The notes under the pieces are model-generated. The model searched no databases and was not told where the DNA came from. It saw only the letters and a list, made by a program, of their open reading frames with translations. A stretch of DNA of 64,000 nucleotides from Aquimonas sp044377145 (GTDB taxonomy: Bacteria > Pseudomonadota > Gammaproteobacteria > Xanthomonadales > Xanthomonadaceae). The position numbers and the translations under genes were made by a program. The stretch covers positions 39,436 through 103,435 of the forward strand of contig NZ_JBILJQ010000009.1 of the NCBI RefSeq assembly GCF_044377145.1. Direction: 5' to 3'. How positions within the stretch are numbered: the stretch's first letter is position 1; each line of letters opens with the position of its first letter. Shown here piece by piece: positions 42,767 through 51,823 of the stretch.

Positions 42767-43171
42767 ATGCGTCACTACGAAATCGTGTTCATGGTCCACC
42801 CGGACCAGAGCGAGCAGGTTCCTGCGATGGTCGAGCGCTACAAGTCGTTGATCGAAAACGACGGCGGCGCCATCCATCGTTTCGAAGATTGGGGCCGTCG
42901 CCAGCTGGCCTACCCGATCGAGAATCTGGTCAAGGCTCACTACGTGCTGATGAACGTCGAAGCATCGCAGACGGTTCTGGACGAACTGGTTGCCGGCTTC
43001 CGCTTCAACGACGCCGTGCTGCGCCACATCGTCATCGGCCGTGACGGCCCGGTGACCGAGGCCTCGTTGATTCTGAAGAGCAAGGACGAGAAGCCCGAGC
43101 GTCGTCGTCGCGATGACGATTCCGACGGTGAGTCCGTGGGCGCCGAACGCGCCAGCGAAGAAGCCAACTGA
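42767..43171 (+). CDS. rpsF: 30S ribosomal protein S6
   Basis: A 134-residue S6 starting MRHYEIVFMVHPDQSEQV, with the ferredoxin-like core (HRFEDWGRRQLAYPIENLVKAHYVLMNVEA) and a charged C-terminal tail (PERRRRDDDSDGE). It forms a heterodimer with S18 on the small-subunit platform. AAGGAG lies just before the ATG. The 145-bp region upstream contains a GC-rich CCGCC...GGCGG stem that could belong to an S6:S18-binding leader. First gene of rpsF-rpsR-rplI. Confidence 0.98.
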   Translation: MRHYEIVFMVHPDQSEQVPAMVERYKSLIENDGGAIHRFEDWGRRQLAYPIENLVKAHYVLMNVEASQTVLDELVAGFRFNDAVLRHIVIGRDGPVTEASLILKSKDEKPERRRRDDDSDGESVGAERASEEAN

Positions 43172-43185
43172 GCCCGGAGCCCAAA

Positions 43186-43410
43186 ATGTCCAAGTTCTTC
43201 CGCCGCCGCAAGTTCTGCAAATTCACCGCCGAAGGCGTGACCGAGATCGACTACATGGATCTCAACACCCTGCGCCAGTACATCACCGAAACCGGCAAGA
43301 TCGTGCCCTCGCGGATCACCGGCACCAAGGCCAAGTACCAGCGCCAGTTGGCTTCCGCCATCAAGCGCGCGCGCTTTCTTGCCCTGCTGCCGTACTGCGA
43401 CAACCATTGA
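43186..43410 (+). CDS. rpsR: 30S ribosomal protein S18
   Basis: A 74-residue S18 (MSKFFRRRKFCKFTAEGVTEIDYMDL..., RQLASAIKRARFLALLPYCDNH), full length for the family. It pairs with S6 on the 30S platform. It starts 14 bp after rpsF in the usual operon. No priB gene lies between rpsF and rpsR, unlike in enteric bacteria. Confidence 0.98.
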   Translation: MSKFFRRRKFCKFTAEGVTEIDYMDLNTLRQYITETGKIVPSRITGTKAKYQRQLASAIKRARFLALLPYCDNH

Positions 43411-43511
43411 TCCGCGGGTTCGGGCCACGCGCCCGGACCGCGTCACCATGACATCGGACAGCCCCTCGGGGCTGCAGCGGCAAGCTCGCTGCTAACGATC
43501 AGGAGCTCCAA

Positions 43512-43961
43512 ATGAAGTTGATTCTTCTGCAGAAAGTCACCAACCTCGGCGGCCTGGGCGACAAGGTCGACGTGAAGCCTGGCTATGGCCGTAACTTCCT
43601 CGTCCCGCAGGGCAAGGCTGTGCCCGCCACCGCCACCAACCTGGCAGAGTTCGAGGCGCGCCGCGCCGAGTACGAAGCCCGTGCGCGTGAGCTGTCGGCC
43701 GGTGCCGAATCGCGCCGTGATCGCTTGGAAGGCGCCACGGTCACCATCGCCGCCAACGCTTCGACCGAAGGCAAGCTGTATGGCTCGGTCGGCCCGCGCG
43801 ACATCGCCGAGGCATTCACTGCCGCTGGCTTGCCGCTGGGTAAGAGCGAAGTGCTGATGGGCGAAGGTGCCATCCGCCGTACCGGCGAGTTCGAGGTTCT
43901 GGTGCATCTGCACGCTGACATCGAAGCCACGGTCAAAGTTGTGGTGGTTCCGGAAGCCTGA
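43512..43961 (+). CDS. rplI: 50S ribosomal protein L9
   Basis: A 149-residue L9. The N-terminal domain is MKLILLQKVTNLGGLGDKVDVKPGYGRNFLVPQGKA, followed by the long connecting helix and the C-terminal rRNA-binding domain (GSVGPRDIAEAFTAAGLPLGKSEVLMGEGAIRRTGEFEVLVHLHADI). It binds 23S rRNA near the L1 stalk base. AGGAG is present at its start. A hairpin terminator follows 28 bp after the stop and separates it from dnaB. Confidence 0.98.
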   Translation: MKLILLQKVTNLGGLGDKVDVKPGYGRNFLVPQGKAVPATATNLAEFEARRAEYEARARELSAGAESRRDRLEGATVTIAANASTEGKLYGSVGPRDIAEAFTAAGLPLGKSEVLMGEGAIRRTGEFEVLVHLHADIEATVKVVVVPEA

Positions 43962-43988
43962 TCGGCCTCGCCGTCTCAGGTTTCTCCC

Positions 43989-44012
43989 GACGGGCGCCGC
44001 GAGGCGCCCGTC
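43989..44012 (+). terminator. Terminator after rplI
   Basis: A perfect 10-bp stem GACGGGCGCC/GGCGCCCGTC with GCGA tetraloop, followed by GTCGTTTG. It closes the rpsF-rpsR-rplI operon. Confidence 0.75.
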
Positions 44013-44040
44013 GTCGTTTGAGACTTTTGCTGTGTTCGCG

Positions 44041-44068
44041 GCGCAGTCTCAGTTGCTGAGATATGCGC
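44041..44068. promoter_or_regulatory. Extended inverted repeat upstream of dnaB, sharing the recA palindrome
   Basis: Core TCTCAG-TTG-CTGAGA (44047-44061) has identical arms to the element before recA. Outside it GCGCA and TGCGC extend the dyad to 28 bp with a one-versus-two-base mismatch. It is followed three bases later by a DnaA box. An operator role is inferred from position and recurrence. Confidence 0.35.
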
Positions 44069-44071
44069 AGG

Positions 44072-44080
44072 TTATCCACA
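44072..44080. promoter_or_regulatory. Perfect DnaA box TTATCCACA upstream of dnaB
   Basis: An exact match to the strong E. coli DnaA-binding consensus, 103 bases before the dnaB start. A single box without an AT-rich unwinding region does not make an origin, but DnaA control of the replicative helicase gene is plausible. Confidence 0.5.
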
Positions 44081-44182
44081 GCTTTGTGCGTAACGCCCCG
44101 CTGTCTGCGTTCCGTATGATCCCCACAGCGCGCCCGTGCCTCGGGGCCGACGCATTCTTTCCGACGAGATCGACCCCAGCCC

Positions 44183-45595
44183 ATGGCCGCCGTGTTTCCC
44201 GGGCGCAAGCCCGACCGTTTTGCCGCCAACCATGACGAGCGTGTGGATGGCCTGCGGGTGCCACCGCATTCGATCGAGGCTGAGCAGGCGGTTCTCGGCG
44301 GGCTGATGCTCTCGGGTGAAGCTTGGGACAAAGTCGCCGACAAGTTGCAGGAAGGGGATTTCTATCGTCGCGATCATCAGCTGATTTTTCGTGCGATCGG
44401 TCAGCTGGCCGAGAAAAGCCAGCCCTGCGACGCCGTGACCTTGGGTGAGTGGTTCGACAGCCAGGGCGAATCCGAACTGATTGGCGGCGGCGCCTATATC
44501 GTCGAGCTCGCCAGCACTACGCCGAGCGCTGCCAACATCGCCGCCTACGCCGACATCGTCCGGGAGAAGTCGGTGCTGCGGCAGCTGATCGACATCGGCA
44601 CCAATATCGCCAACGACGGCTATCAGCCTGCGGGCCGGCCGGCGCGCGAGTTGCTCGAAGTCGCCGAGCAGCAGGTGTTCCGGATCGCTGAGGCCGGCAG
44701 CCGCGGCCGGCAGGGCTTCCAAAGCATGCGAGCGGCGGTCAAGGATGCGTTCCGCTTACTGCAGGAGCGCTACCAGAACCAGGGCAAGGTGACTGGCCTG
44801 CCGAGCGGGTTCCTCGATTTCGACGAGCACACCGCCGGCCTGCAGCCCTCGGACCTGATCATTCTGGCGGCGCGCCCGGCCATGGGCAAAACCTCGTTCG
44901 CCCTCAACGTGGCCGAGTACGCAGCGCTCAAGACCAAGAAGCCGGCGGCGGTGTTCTCGATGGAAATGTCGGCCTCGCAGCTGGCGTTTCGTCTGATCTC
45001 CTCGCTTGGCCGGGTCAACCAGCAATCGCTGCGTACCGGACAGCTGGAGGACGAGGACTGGAGCCGCGTGACCCACGCGATCACGATGCTGTCCGACGCC
45101 AAGATCTTCATTGATGACACCCCGGCGCTGTCTCCGACCGAACTGCGCGCTCGTTGCCGTCGCCTTGCGCGCGAGCACGGTCTGGGCCTGATCGTCATCG
45201 ACTACCTGCAGCTGATGCAGGTGCCCGGAAACAAAGAGAACCGCGCCACCGAAATTTCAGAAATCTCGCGCAGCCTGAAAGCTCTTGCAAAGGAGCTCAA
45301 CGTGCCCGTGATCGCGCTATCGCAGCTGAACCGCTCGCTGGAAAGCCGCACCGACAAGCGCCCCGTCATGGCCGATCTGCGTGAGTCAGGCGCAATCGAG
45401 CAGGACGCCGACATGATCGTGTTCATCTATCGCGACGAGTACTACAACCCGGAGTCGGGCGAAAAAGGCGTGGCGGAGATCATTATCGGCAAGCATCGCC
45501 ACGGCCCGACCGGCACGGTGAAACTGGCCTTCCACGGCAAGTACACGCGTTTCGACAATCTGGCGTCCAATGGCTACGCCGGGAGCTTTGAGTGA
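44183..45595 (+). CDS. dnaB: Replicative DNA helicase DnaB
   Basis: A 470-residue hexameric helicase that unwinds the replication fork 5' to 3'. The N-terminal domain begins near LRVPPHSIEAEQAVLGGLMLSGEAWDKVAD. The RecA-like motor has Walker A in ARPAMGKTSFA (K236), VFSMEMSASQL and LIVIDYLQLM (Walker B). LNRSLESRTDKRPVMADLRESGAIEQDADMIVFIYRDEYY is the diagnostic stretch. No intein is present. It is transcribed with alr, whose GTG start overlaps the dnaB stop. Confidence 0.98.
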   Translation: MAAVFPGRKPDRFAANHDERVDGLRVPPHSIEAEQAVLGGLMLSGEAWDKVADKLQEGDFYRRDHQLIFRAIGQLAEKSQPCDAVTLGEWFDSQGESELIGGGAYIVELASTTPSAANIAAYADIVREKSVLRQLIDIGTNIANDGYQPAGRPARELLEVAEQQVFRIAEAGSRGRQGFQSMRAAVKDAFRLLQERYQNQGKVTGLPSGFLDFDEHTAGLQPSDLIILAARPAMGKTSFALNVAEYAALKTKKPAAVFSMEMSASQLAFRLISSLGRVNQQSLRTGQLEDEDWSRVTHAITMLSDAKIFIDDTPALSPTELRARCRRLAREHGLGLIVIDYLQLMQVPGNKENRATEISEISRSLKALAKELNVPVIALSQLNRSLESRTDKRPVMADLRESGAIEQDADMIVFIYRDEYYNPESGEKGVAEIIIGKHRHGPTGTVKLAFHGKYTRFDNLASNGYAGSFE

Positions 45596-46668
45596 GCCGA
45601 GCGACATCGGCCACCATTCATCTTGATGCCCTGCGTCACAACCTCTCGCTGATCCGCCGGCGAGCCCCCGCCAGTCGGGTGATGGCGGTGGTAAAGGCGG
45701 ATGGCTATGGGCACGGCCTGGAGCGCGTCGCGCAGGCCCTGCAGGGTGCCGATGCATTCGGTGTTGCGGCTTTGTCCGATGCGGAGCGACTACGCGCGGT
45801 CGGACTTTCGCAACGCGTCGTGCTGCTTTCCGGCCCCGACGAGTCGAGTGATCTGGGCCTGCTGCGTCGGCTGCACGTCGATGCGGTCATCCACCACCCC
45901 AGTCAGCTGGAACTGCTTGAACAGGACAGCGGCGGCGAGCCGATTCGCACCTGGCTGAAACTCGATACCGGTATGCACCGGCTCGGCTTTCCAGCGACGG
46001 ACGCCCGCGAGGTTCACGCCCGGCTTCTCAAGCTGCCCGCAGTCCACCCGGACATCGTGCTGATGAGCCACTTCGCGCGCTCCGACGAGTTCGAGTGTGC
46101 GGTGACCGCGGAGCAGATCCGGCGGTTCGATGCTGCAGTTGCAGGGCTTGCAGGCGAGCATTCGCTGTCGAACTCGGCGGGTGTGCTGGGCTGGCCTGGG
46201 GCGCATCGCGACTGGATTCGCCCGGGCGGGGCCCTCTATGGCTTGTCGGCGGTGGAAGGCGCGACCGGTGAATCGATGGGTTTGGAGCCGGCGATGACCC
46301 TCTCGACCCGCCTGATTTCAGTCAAGCACATCGAGCCGGGCGATGCGGTGGGCTATGGCGGCGCTTTCGTAGCCGAGCGGCCGCTGCGTATCGGTATCGC
46401 AGCCATTGGATATGGCGATGGCTATCCCAGGCACGCGGGTTCGGGAACGCCTGTGAGCGTTGGCGGGCAGCTGACCCGCACCGTGGGCCGGGTCTCGATG
46501 GACCTGATGGCCGTCGACTTGAGCGACCTGCCCGATGCAGGCGTGGGCGCGCCGGTGGTGGCATGGGGGCGTGGCCTGCCGGTTGAGGTCGTTGCCCAAT
46601 CGGCCGGCACTTTGGGCTACGAGTTGGCCTGTGGAATCACCCGGCGCGTCCGGTTTATCGAAGACTAG
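45592..46668 (+). CDS. alr: Alanine racemase
   Basis: A 358-residue PLP enzyme that makes D-alanine for peptidoglycan. The PLP lysine lies in VVKADGYGHG (K35) and the opposing catalytic tyrosine is Y255 in DAVGYGGAF. LKLDTGMHRLGF, the SNSAG region and GRVSMDLMAVDL near the C-terminus complete the family pattern. The GTG start at 45592 overlaps the dnaB TGA, and the dnaB-alr order is the usual one in gammaproteobacteria. Confidence 0.97.
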   Translation: MSRATSATIHLDALRHNLSLIRRRAPASRVMAVVKADGYGHGLERVAQALQGADAFGVAALSDAERLRAVGLSQRVVLLSGPDESSDLGLLRRLHVDAVIHHPSQLELLEQDSGGEPIRTWLKLDTGMHRLGFPATDAREVHARLLKLPAVHPDIVLMSHFARSDEFECAVTAEQIRRFDAAVAGLAGEHSLSNSAGVLGWPGAHRDWIRPGGALYGLSAVEGATGESMGLEPAMTLSTRLISVKHIEPGDAVGYGGAFVAERPLRIGIAAIGYGDGYPRHAGSGTPVSVGGQLTRTVGRVSMDLMAVDLSDLPDAGVGAPVVAWGRGLPVEVVAQSAGTLGYELACGITRRVRFIED

Positions 46669-46814
46669 CCGGGACTTCGGCATCGCTCTGTGTGGCGCCG
46701 CAGTCAGCTCTGGATACGGTTCTTTGTGTTGTCAGCCAATCATTGCGCCTGATCAATTCTCGGCCCGGAACTCTCACTAGACTGCGGCGCTCACACCCTC
46801 GGGATGTATGCGCC

Positions 46815-47585
46815 ATGGCCTACGAGATCTTTTCCAGCGAGCACCACAAGTGCATCGTTTTTCCGGATCTGGTGCGCGGAGATGACGGGGTTCAAGCCAA
46901 CCAGTTTCTGGTGATCGACGGTGAACATTCCGCGCTGATCGATCCGGGCGGAGCCTTGCTCTACACGCCGCTGAACATGGCGGTGTCGCGTTTCGTCCAG
47001 ACCCGCAACCTGACCTACATACTGGCTTCGCATCAGGATCCGGACATCATCGGTTCGGTCGACCGCTGGCTGATGTACAGCGACTGCACCATCGTCTGTT
47101 CCAAGCTGTGGGGCCGCTTCATCCCCCACAGCGTGCCGCACTACCAGAAGGGCGCTGGCGGCGACCGTTACATGCTTGTGCCTGATGAAGGCATGGACAT
47201 CCCCATGGGCGCCAGCCACATCCGCGCCTTGCCGGCGCACTTTCTGCACTCAGTGGGCAACCTGAGCTTCTGGGATCCAGTCAGCCGGATCCTGTTTTCC
47301 GGCGACGTCGGCTCGTCAATGATCGCCGCCGGCATCGCCTATGCGCCGGTCACCGAATTCAGCCTGGTGGTCGGGCGGATGGAGGGCTTTCATCGGCGCT
47401 ACATGGCTGGCAACCGGGTGTGCCGGCTGTGGGCGGGCATGGTGCGACGCCTGAACCCGAACATGATCGTGCCCCAGCACGGCCTGCCGATGCAGGGCGC
47501 GGCCATCGGCGATTTTCTGGCCTGGCTTGAGAATCTCGAATGCGGGATCGATTTGCTGACGCCGCTGAACTATCGGGTGGCTTGA
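46815..47585 (+). CDS. ODP-type metallo-beta-lactamase-fold protein
   Basis: A 256-residue protein resembling the di-iron beta-lactamase-like domain of flavodiiron proteins (ODP family). YILASHQDPDIIGSVDRWL carries the HxxxD-type metal ligands. LPAHFLHSVGNLSFWDPVSRILFSGDVGSS adds His and Asp ligands, and MIVPQHGLPMQG holds the last His. The flavodoxin domain of true flavodiiron proteins is missing, so it may bind oxygen or another small ligand rather than reduce it. The ATG at 46815 (MAYEIFSSEHHKCIVFPDLVRG) starts the fold. It is a single gene with its own terminator. Confidence 0.85.
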   Translation: MAYEIFSSEHHKCIVFPDLVRGDDGVQANQFLVIDGEHSALIDPGGALLYTPLNMAVSRFVQTRNLTYILASHQDPDIIGSVDRWLMYSDCTIVCSKLWGRFIPHSVPHYQKGAGGDRYMLVPDEGMDIPMGASHIRALPAHFLHSVGNLSFWDPVSRILFSGDVGSSMIAAGIAYAPVTEFSLVVGRMEGFHRRYMAGNRVCRLWAGMVRRLNPNMIVPQHGLPMQGAAIGDFLAWLENLECGIDLLTPLNYRVA

Positions 47586-47647
47586 AGGCGGGAGTTCGGG
47601 ACCGGGCTTGAAGGCGGGCGATTCGCACGCTTGTCCACATCGAGAAA

Positions 47648-47680
47648 GACAAAGGGCCTGCTGTGCGCAGGCCCTTTGTC
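47648..47680 (+). terminator. Terminator after the ODP gene
   Basis: A perfect 14-bp stem GACAAAGGGCCTGC/GCAGGCCCTTTGTC with loop TGTGC. It lies between convergent genes and the A/T-rich ends allow use in both directions. Confidence 0.75.
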
Positions 47681-47722
47681 GACACGGATCGTTGCTGAAG
47701 AAGGCGGGACCAAAGGCTCTCA

Positions 47723-47741
47723 ATCCCGCATCCCGCATCCC
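47723..47741. repeat. Tandem 7-bp repeat ATCCCGC (2.7 copies)
   Basis: ATCCCGC-ATCCCGC-ATCCC just before the ppsA stop, the same type as the GAATCCC pair at 27116-27129. Such short repeats are scattered between genes in Xanthomonas relatives. Confidence 0.5.
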
Positions 47742-47749
47742 AGGCTCTG

Positions 47750-50122
47750 CTAGACGCCCTTGTGCTTCGCCAGCCGCAGCCACGTATCCACGACCGTGTC
47801 CGGGTTCAGTGATACCGACTCGATGCCCTGATCCAGCAGCCATTCCGCCAGGTCCGGATGATCGGACGGGCCCTGGCCACAAATGCCGATGTACTTGCCC
47901 TTCGCCCGCGCGGTCTGGATCGCCATCGACAGCAGCTTCTTGACCGCCGGGTCGCGCTCGTCAAACAGATGGGCGACGATGCCGGAGTCGCGGTCCAGGC
48001 CCAGGGTCAGCTGGGTCAGATCGTTGGAGCCGATCGAGAATCCGTCGAACATTTCGAGGAACTCCTCGGCCATCAGGGCGTTCGAGGGCAGCTCGCACAT
48101 CATGATGATCTTCAAGCCGTTTTCGCCGCGCTTGAGCCCATTCTCGGCCAGCACCTCGATGACCTTGCGGCCCTCTTCCAGCGTGCGTACGAAGGGAATC
48201 ATCACCCAGGCGTTGGTCAGGCCCATCTCGTCGCGGACCTTCTTCATGGCCTTGCACTCGAGCGCGAAGCAGTCGCGGAAACTCGGGTCGACATAGCGGC
48301 TGGCGCCGCGGAAACCGATCATCGGGTTCTCTTCGTGCGGCTCGTACTGGCTGCCGGCGATCAGGTTCGCGTACTCGTTGGATTTGAAGTCCGACAGCCG
48401 CACGATCACCGGATGCGGCGCGAACGCAGCGGTCAGCGTTGCGATGCCTTCGACCAGGCGCTCGACGTAGAAGCTCACCGGGTCTGAGTAGCCGGCCGAC
48501 AGTTCATCGATCTTCGCCTTGATGTCGGCCGGCTGCTTCGAATACTCAAGCAGGGCCTTCGGGTGCACGCCGATCTGGCGCGCGATCACGAACTCGAGCC
48601 GTGCCAAGCCAATGCCCTGATGCGGCAGCTGGGCGAAATCGAATGCGCGCTCGGGGTTGCCGACATTCATCATGATCTTCAGCGGGGCAGGCGGCATGCG
48701 CTCCAGGTCTGTGACGATGCGCTCGAACGCCAGCTCGCCGTCGAAGATCAGGCCGGTGTCGCCCTCGGCACAGCTCACCGTGACCTTGGCGCCGTCGGGG
48801 ATCTTGTCCAGTGCATCGCCGCAGCCGACCACGGCCGGCACCCCCAACTCGCGCGCGATGATCGCCGCGTGGCAGGTGCGGCCGCCGCGATTGGTAACGA
48901 TGGCCGACGCGCGCTTCATCACCGGCTCCCAGTCGGGGTCGGTCATGTCGGCCACCAGCACATCGCCGGGCTCGACCCGGTTCATGTCCTTCAGCGAGCG
49001 GATGACCTTGGCCACACCGCTGCCGATCTTGTGGCCGATCGAGCGCCCCTGCGCCAGGATTTCGCTCTTGCCGGACAGATGAAAGCGCTCGATCTGAGTC
49101 GCGCGAGCACGTGATTTCACTGTCTCCGGGCGTGCCTGCACGATGTAGAGCTTGCCGGTGACGCCGTCCTTGGCCCACTCGATGTCCATCGGTCGGCCGT
49201 AGTGCTGCTCGATGGTCAGGGCCTGCCGCGAGAGCTCCTCGACATCGGCATCGGAGATCGAGAACTGGCGCTTCAGCGCATCCGGGGTGGGCTCGATACG
49301 CACGCGTTCGCCGGGCTGATCCGAGTACACCATGCGCTGCTGCTTCGCGCCGATCTGGCGTCGCAACACCGCGTGCTTGCCGGCGCGAAGGGTGGGCTTG
49401 TAGACGTAGAACTCATCAGGGTTGACCGCGCCCTGCACGACCATTTCGCCGAGACCGTAGCTGGAGGTGACGAAGACCACGTCGCGGAACCCGGATTCGG
49501 TGTCGAGCGTGAACAGCACGCCCGAGGCGCCGACATCCGAGCGCACCATCAGCTGCACGCCGGCCGACAGGAAAACGTCCTCGTGCTTGAAGCCATGATG
49601 GACGCGGTAGGCGATGGCGCGGTCATTGTAGAGGCTGGCAAACACCTCCTTCACCCGATGCACGACTGCATCGAGGCCCACCACATTCAGATAGGTTTCC
49701 TGCTGGCCAGCAAAACTCGCGTCCGGCAGGTCCTCAGCGGTGGCGGAGGAGCGCACGGCCACCGCAACTTCAGCCACGCCGGCCTCAGAACACATCCGCC
49801 CATAGCCCTCGCGAACTGCGGCATCGAGCGCCCGCGGTAACGGCGCCTCGATCACCCAGCCGCGGATTTCCTTGCCAGCGATCGCCAGCGAATCGACATC
49901 CTCAACATCCAGTGCCGCGAGCTTGGTCTGAATACGCTCGGCCAGATTGTTCTCGGCGATGAATTCCTGGAATGCTGACGCCGTGGTTGCAAAGCCTCCG
50001 GGCACCGACACGCCCAATCCGCTCAGATGGCCGATCATCTCGCCTAGCGAAGCATTCTTGCCGCCCACCTGGGCGAGATCGGACAGGCGAAGCTCATGCA
50101 GCCAGAGCACGTGCGCGTTCAA
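47750..50122 (-). CDS. ppsA: Phosphoenolpyruvate synthase
   Basis: A 790-residue PEP synthase, which converts pyruvate, ATP and water to PEP, AMP and phosphate for gluconeogenesis. The N-terminal ATP-grasp domain holds VGGKNASLGEMI and VAVRSSATAEDLPDASFAGQQETYLNV. The mobile phosphohistidine domain has the catalytic His418 in NRGGRTCHAAIIARELGVPAVVG. The C-terminal PEP/pyruvate barrel includes NEYANLIAGSQYEPHEENPMIGFRGASRY and FSIGSNDLTQLTLGLDRDSG. It is divergent from ppsR, its regulator, across 176 bp that probably hold both promoters. Confidence 0.98.
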   Translation of the reverse strand: MNAHVLWLHELRLSDLAQVGGKNASLGEMIGHLSGLGVSVPGGFATTASAFQEFIAENNLAERIQTKLAALDVEDVDSLAIAGKEIRGWVIEAPLPRALDAAVREGYGRMCSEAGVAEVAVAVRSSATAEDLPDASFAGQQETYLNVVGLDAVVHRVKEVFASLYNDRAIAYRVHHGFKHEDVFLSAGVQLMVRSDVGASGVLFTLDTESGFRDVVFVTSSYGLGEMVVQGAVNPDEFYVYKPTLRAGKHAVLRRQIGAKQQRMVYSDQPGERVRIEPTPDALKRQFSISDADVEELSRQALTIEQHYGRPMDIEWAKDGVTGKLYIVQARPETVKSRARATQIERFHLSGKSEILAQGRSIGHKIGSGVAKVIRSLKDMNRVEPGDVLVADMTDPDWEPVMKRASAIVTNRGGRTCHAAIIARELGVPAVVGCGDALDKIPDGAKVTVSCAEGDTGLIFDGELAFERIVTDLERMPPAPLKIMMNVGNPERAFDFAQLPHQGIGLARLEFVIARQIGVHPKALLEYSKQPADIKAKIDELSAGYSDPVSFYVERLVEGIATLTAAFAPHPVIVRLSDFKSNEYANLIAGSQYEPHEENPMIGFRGASRYVDPSFRDCFALECKAMKKVRDEMGLTNAWVMIPFVRTLEEGRKVIEVLAENGLKRGENGLKIIMMCELPSNALMAEEFLEMFDGFSIGSNDLTQLTLGLDRDSGIVAHLFDERDPAVKKLLSMAIQTARAKGKYIGICGQGPSDHPDLAEWLLDQGIESVSLNPDTVVDTWLRLAKHKGV

Positions 50123-50298
50123 GGGGCGACTCCTGATTTGGAAGGGGGTTCAAAGGGGGAGGGCAGGGAAGAACTGTGCGCCTGATCGCATGCTGCAGTG
50201 CGACAGCGCAGGGCGCGTATGATGCTGTCCGCGTCCGACGGGCACAAGTCCAATTCCAGTCCAGTCGTGCATAAGTTTTTCAGATCAAGGGGATAGCG

Positions 50299-51120
50299 AT
50301 GAGTGGGCCGCGGCCTGTGTTCTTCATTTCGGACGGCACCGGCATCACGGCTGAGACCATCGGCCATGCCCTGCTGACCCAGTTCGAGGGCGTGAACTTC
50401 GAGACCCAGCGAATCGCCTTCGTCGACACCTACGACAAGGCGCAGCTCGCGTCCGAGCGCATCCGCCAGCGCGGCGCGCATTGTGGGCTGCGCCCGATCG
50501 TAGTGAACACCGTCGTTGACGGCACGCTCACTGACATCATTGCCGAGAGCGGGGCGCTGATGCTCGATGTATTTCGTCCCTTCATCAGCCCGCTTGAGTC
50601 GGAGCTGGCCGAGCCGCGTCAGCCGCGGGTCAACAAGGCGCATGCGATGGTGGACTACAAGGCCTACGAGGCGCGCATCAATGCCACCAACTATGCGCTG
50701 ACGCATGACGACGGCATGGACGTGCGCTACGACGATGCCGATCTGATTCTGGTCGGGGTGTCGCGCTCCGGCAAAACACCGACCTGCCTGTATCTGGCCC
50801 TGCACTTTGGCGTGCGTGCGGCCAACTATCCCCTGACCGAAGAGGATCTGGAAAACCGCGAACTGCCCAAGCGCCTGCGACCGTTCCGCAAGAAGCTGTT
50901 CGCGCTGACCATCGACCCGGAGCGGCTGCGCCAGGTTCGCGAGGCGCGGCGGCCCGGCAGTCGCTACGCGAATCTGGAGCAGTGCAAGTCCGAGGTGTCG
51001 ATCGCCGAGGCCTTGTACCGTCAGGAAAATCTGCCCGTGCTCAGTACCACCCATACTTCGATCGAAGAGATCGCCAGCAAGGTGATGTCGACCTTGGGCA
51101 TCGAGCGCCAGCTGTACTGA
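50299..51120 (+). CDS. ppsR: PEP synthase regulatory protein (bifunctional kinase/pyrophosphorylase)
   Basis: A 273-residue DUF299 protein. It switches PEP synthase off by ADP-dependent phosphorylation of a threonine and on again by phosphate-dependent dephosphorylation. The start reads VFFISDGTGITAETIGHALL. The P-loop is GVSRSGKT at residues 153-160, and NLEQCKSEVSIAEALYRQENLPVLSTTHTSIEEIASKVM ends the protein. The divergent pairing with ppsA is the standard arrangement and fixes the target. Confidence 0.97.
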   Translation: MSGPRPVFFISDGTGITAETIGHALLTQFEGVNFETQRIAFVDTYDKAQLASERIRQRGAHCGLRPIVVNTVVDGTLTDIIAESGALMLDVFRPFISPLESELAEPRQPRVNKAHAMVDYKAYEARINATNYALTHDDGMDVRYDDADLILVGVSRSGKTPTCLYLALHFGVRAANYPLTEEDLENRELPKRLRPFRKKLFALTIDPERLRQVREARRPGSRYANLEQCKSEVSIAEALYRQENLPVLSTTHTSIEEIASKVMSTLGIERQLY

Positions 51121-51166
51121 CTTCGTCCACGCAGCGCTCTCCCGGCTGCATGTTAGGCTCGCGCGC

Positions 51167-51664
51167 ATGTCCAGACTCTCCGTCCTTCCCGTATCCGCCT
51201 TGCCCAATCGCCTGGGCCTGCTGATGGATCGCTATGCCGACAACTACTGGCGGCTGATCAGTCTGTTCCCGGTGCTTGAACTTGTGGAAGGAAGCTACCG
51301 CTCCAGCGTGGGCGATGGTCTCGATCTGCAGCTCGATGTGATCGCCCGCCACAGCTACACGATTGAGCTTCGGCTTACCTATGCATTGGTGGACGCCGGC
51401 ACTGGCCAGATGGATCCGTCGGCGATGCTGCGGCTCTATACCGATGCTCGATTGGCTGAAGTCACTCACTGCGAAGTCAGTCAGCGCTGGCAGGACCTGT
51501 TGGGCCTGCGAGGCATGGCACGGGCGATGATCGATCAGCGTATGCGGATGAACAGTTTTCTCGGGCGCTGGCTGGAGTACCTGGGGGAGCAGGGTCATGG
51601 CCGTTTCAGCCTGAGCGAAGCATCGAACGATCATTTGGATCTGCAGGTTCACGCATCAGGGTGA
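51167..51664 (+). CDS. DUF1249 family protein (YqiB-like)
   Basis: A 165-residue soluble protein. LMDRYADNYWRLISLFPVLE is the family's characteristic opening, followed by a beta-rich region (YTIELRLTYAL, AMLRLYTDARLAEVTHCEVSQRW) and an arginine-rich end (MIDQRMRMNSFLGRWLEYLGEQGH). The function is unknown; in E. coli relatives it lies by the nudF/cpdA genes. Here it is 47 bp after ppsR, so possibly co-transcribed, and 76 bp before a tRNA pair. Confidence 0.88.
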   Translation: MSRLSVLPVSALPNRLGLLMDRYADNYWRLISLFPVLELVEGSYRSSVGDGLDLQLDVIARHSYTIELRLTYALVDAGTGQMDPSAMLRLYTDARLAEVTHCEVSQRWQDLLGLRGMARAMIDQRMRMNSFLGRWLEYLGEQGHGRFSLSEASNDHLDLQVHASG

Positions 51665-51740
51665 GCTCGCGAAACTCCCTCGATCAAAAGGCTTGACGGT
51701 TTCGTATTTCATCTCTAAAATTTTCGACTCTCCAGCACGT

Positions 51741-51816
<76 letters not shown>

Positions 51817-51823
51817 CTTCCTA

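Noticed and set aside
43962..44182. Chromosomal replication origin at the dnaB upstream region
   Set aside because: Only one DnaA box, no AT-rich unwinding region and no dnaA/gyrB/parAB genes nearby.
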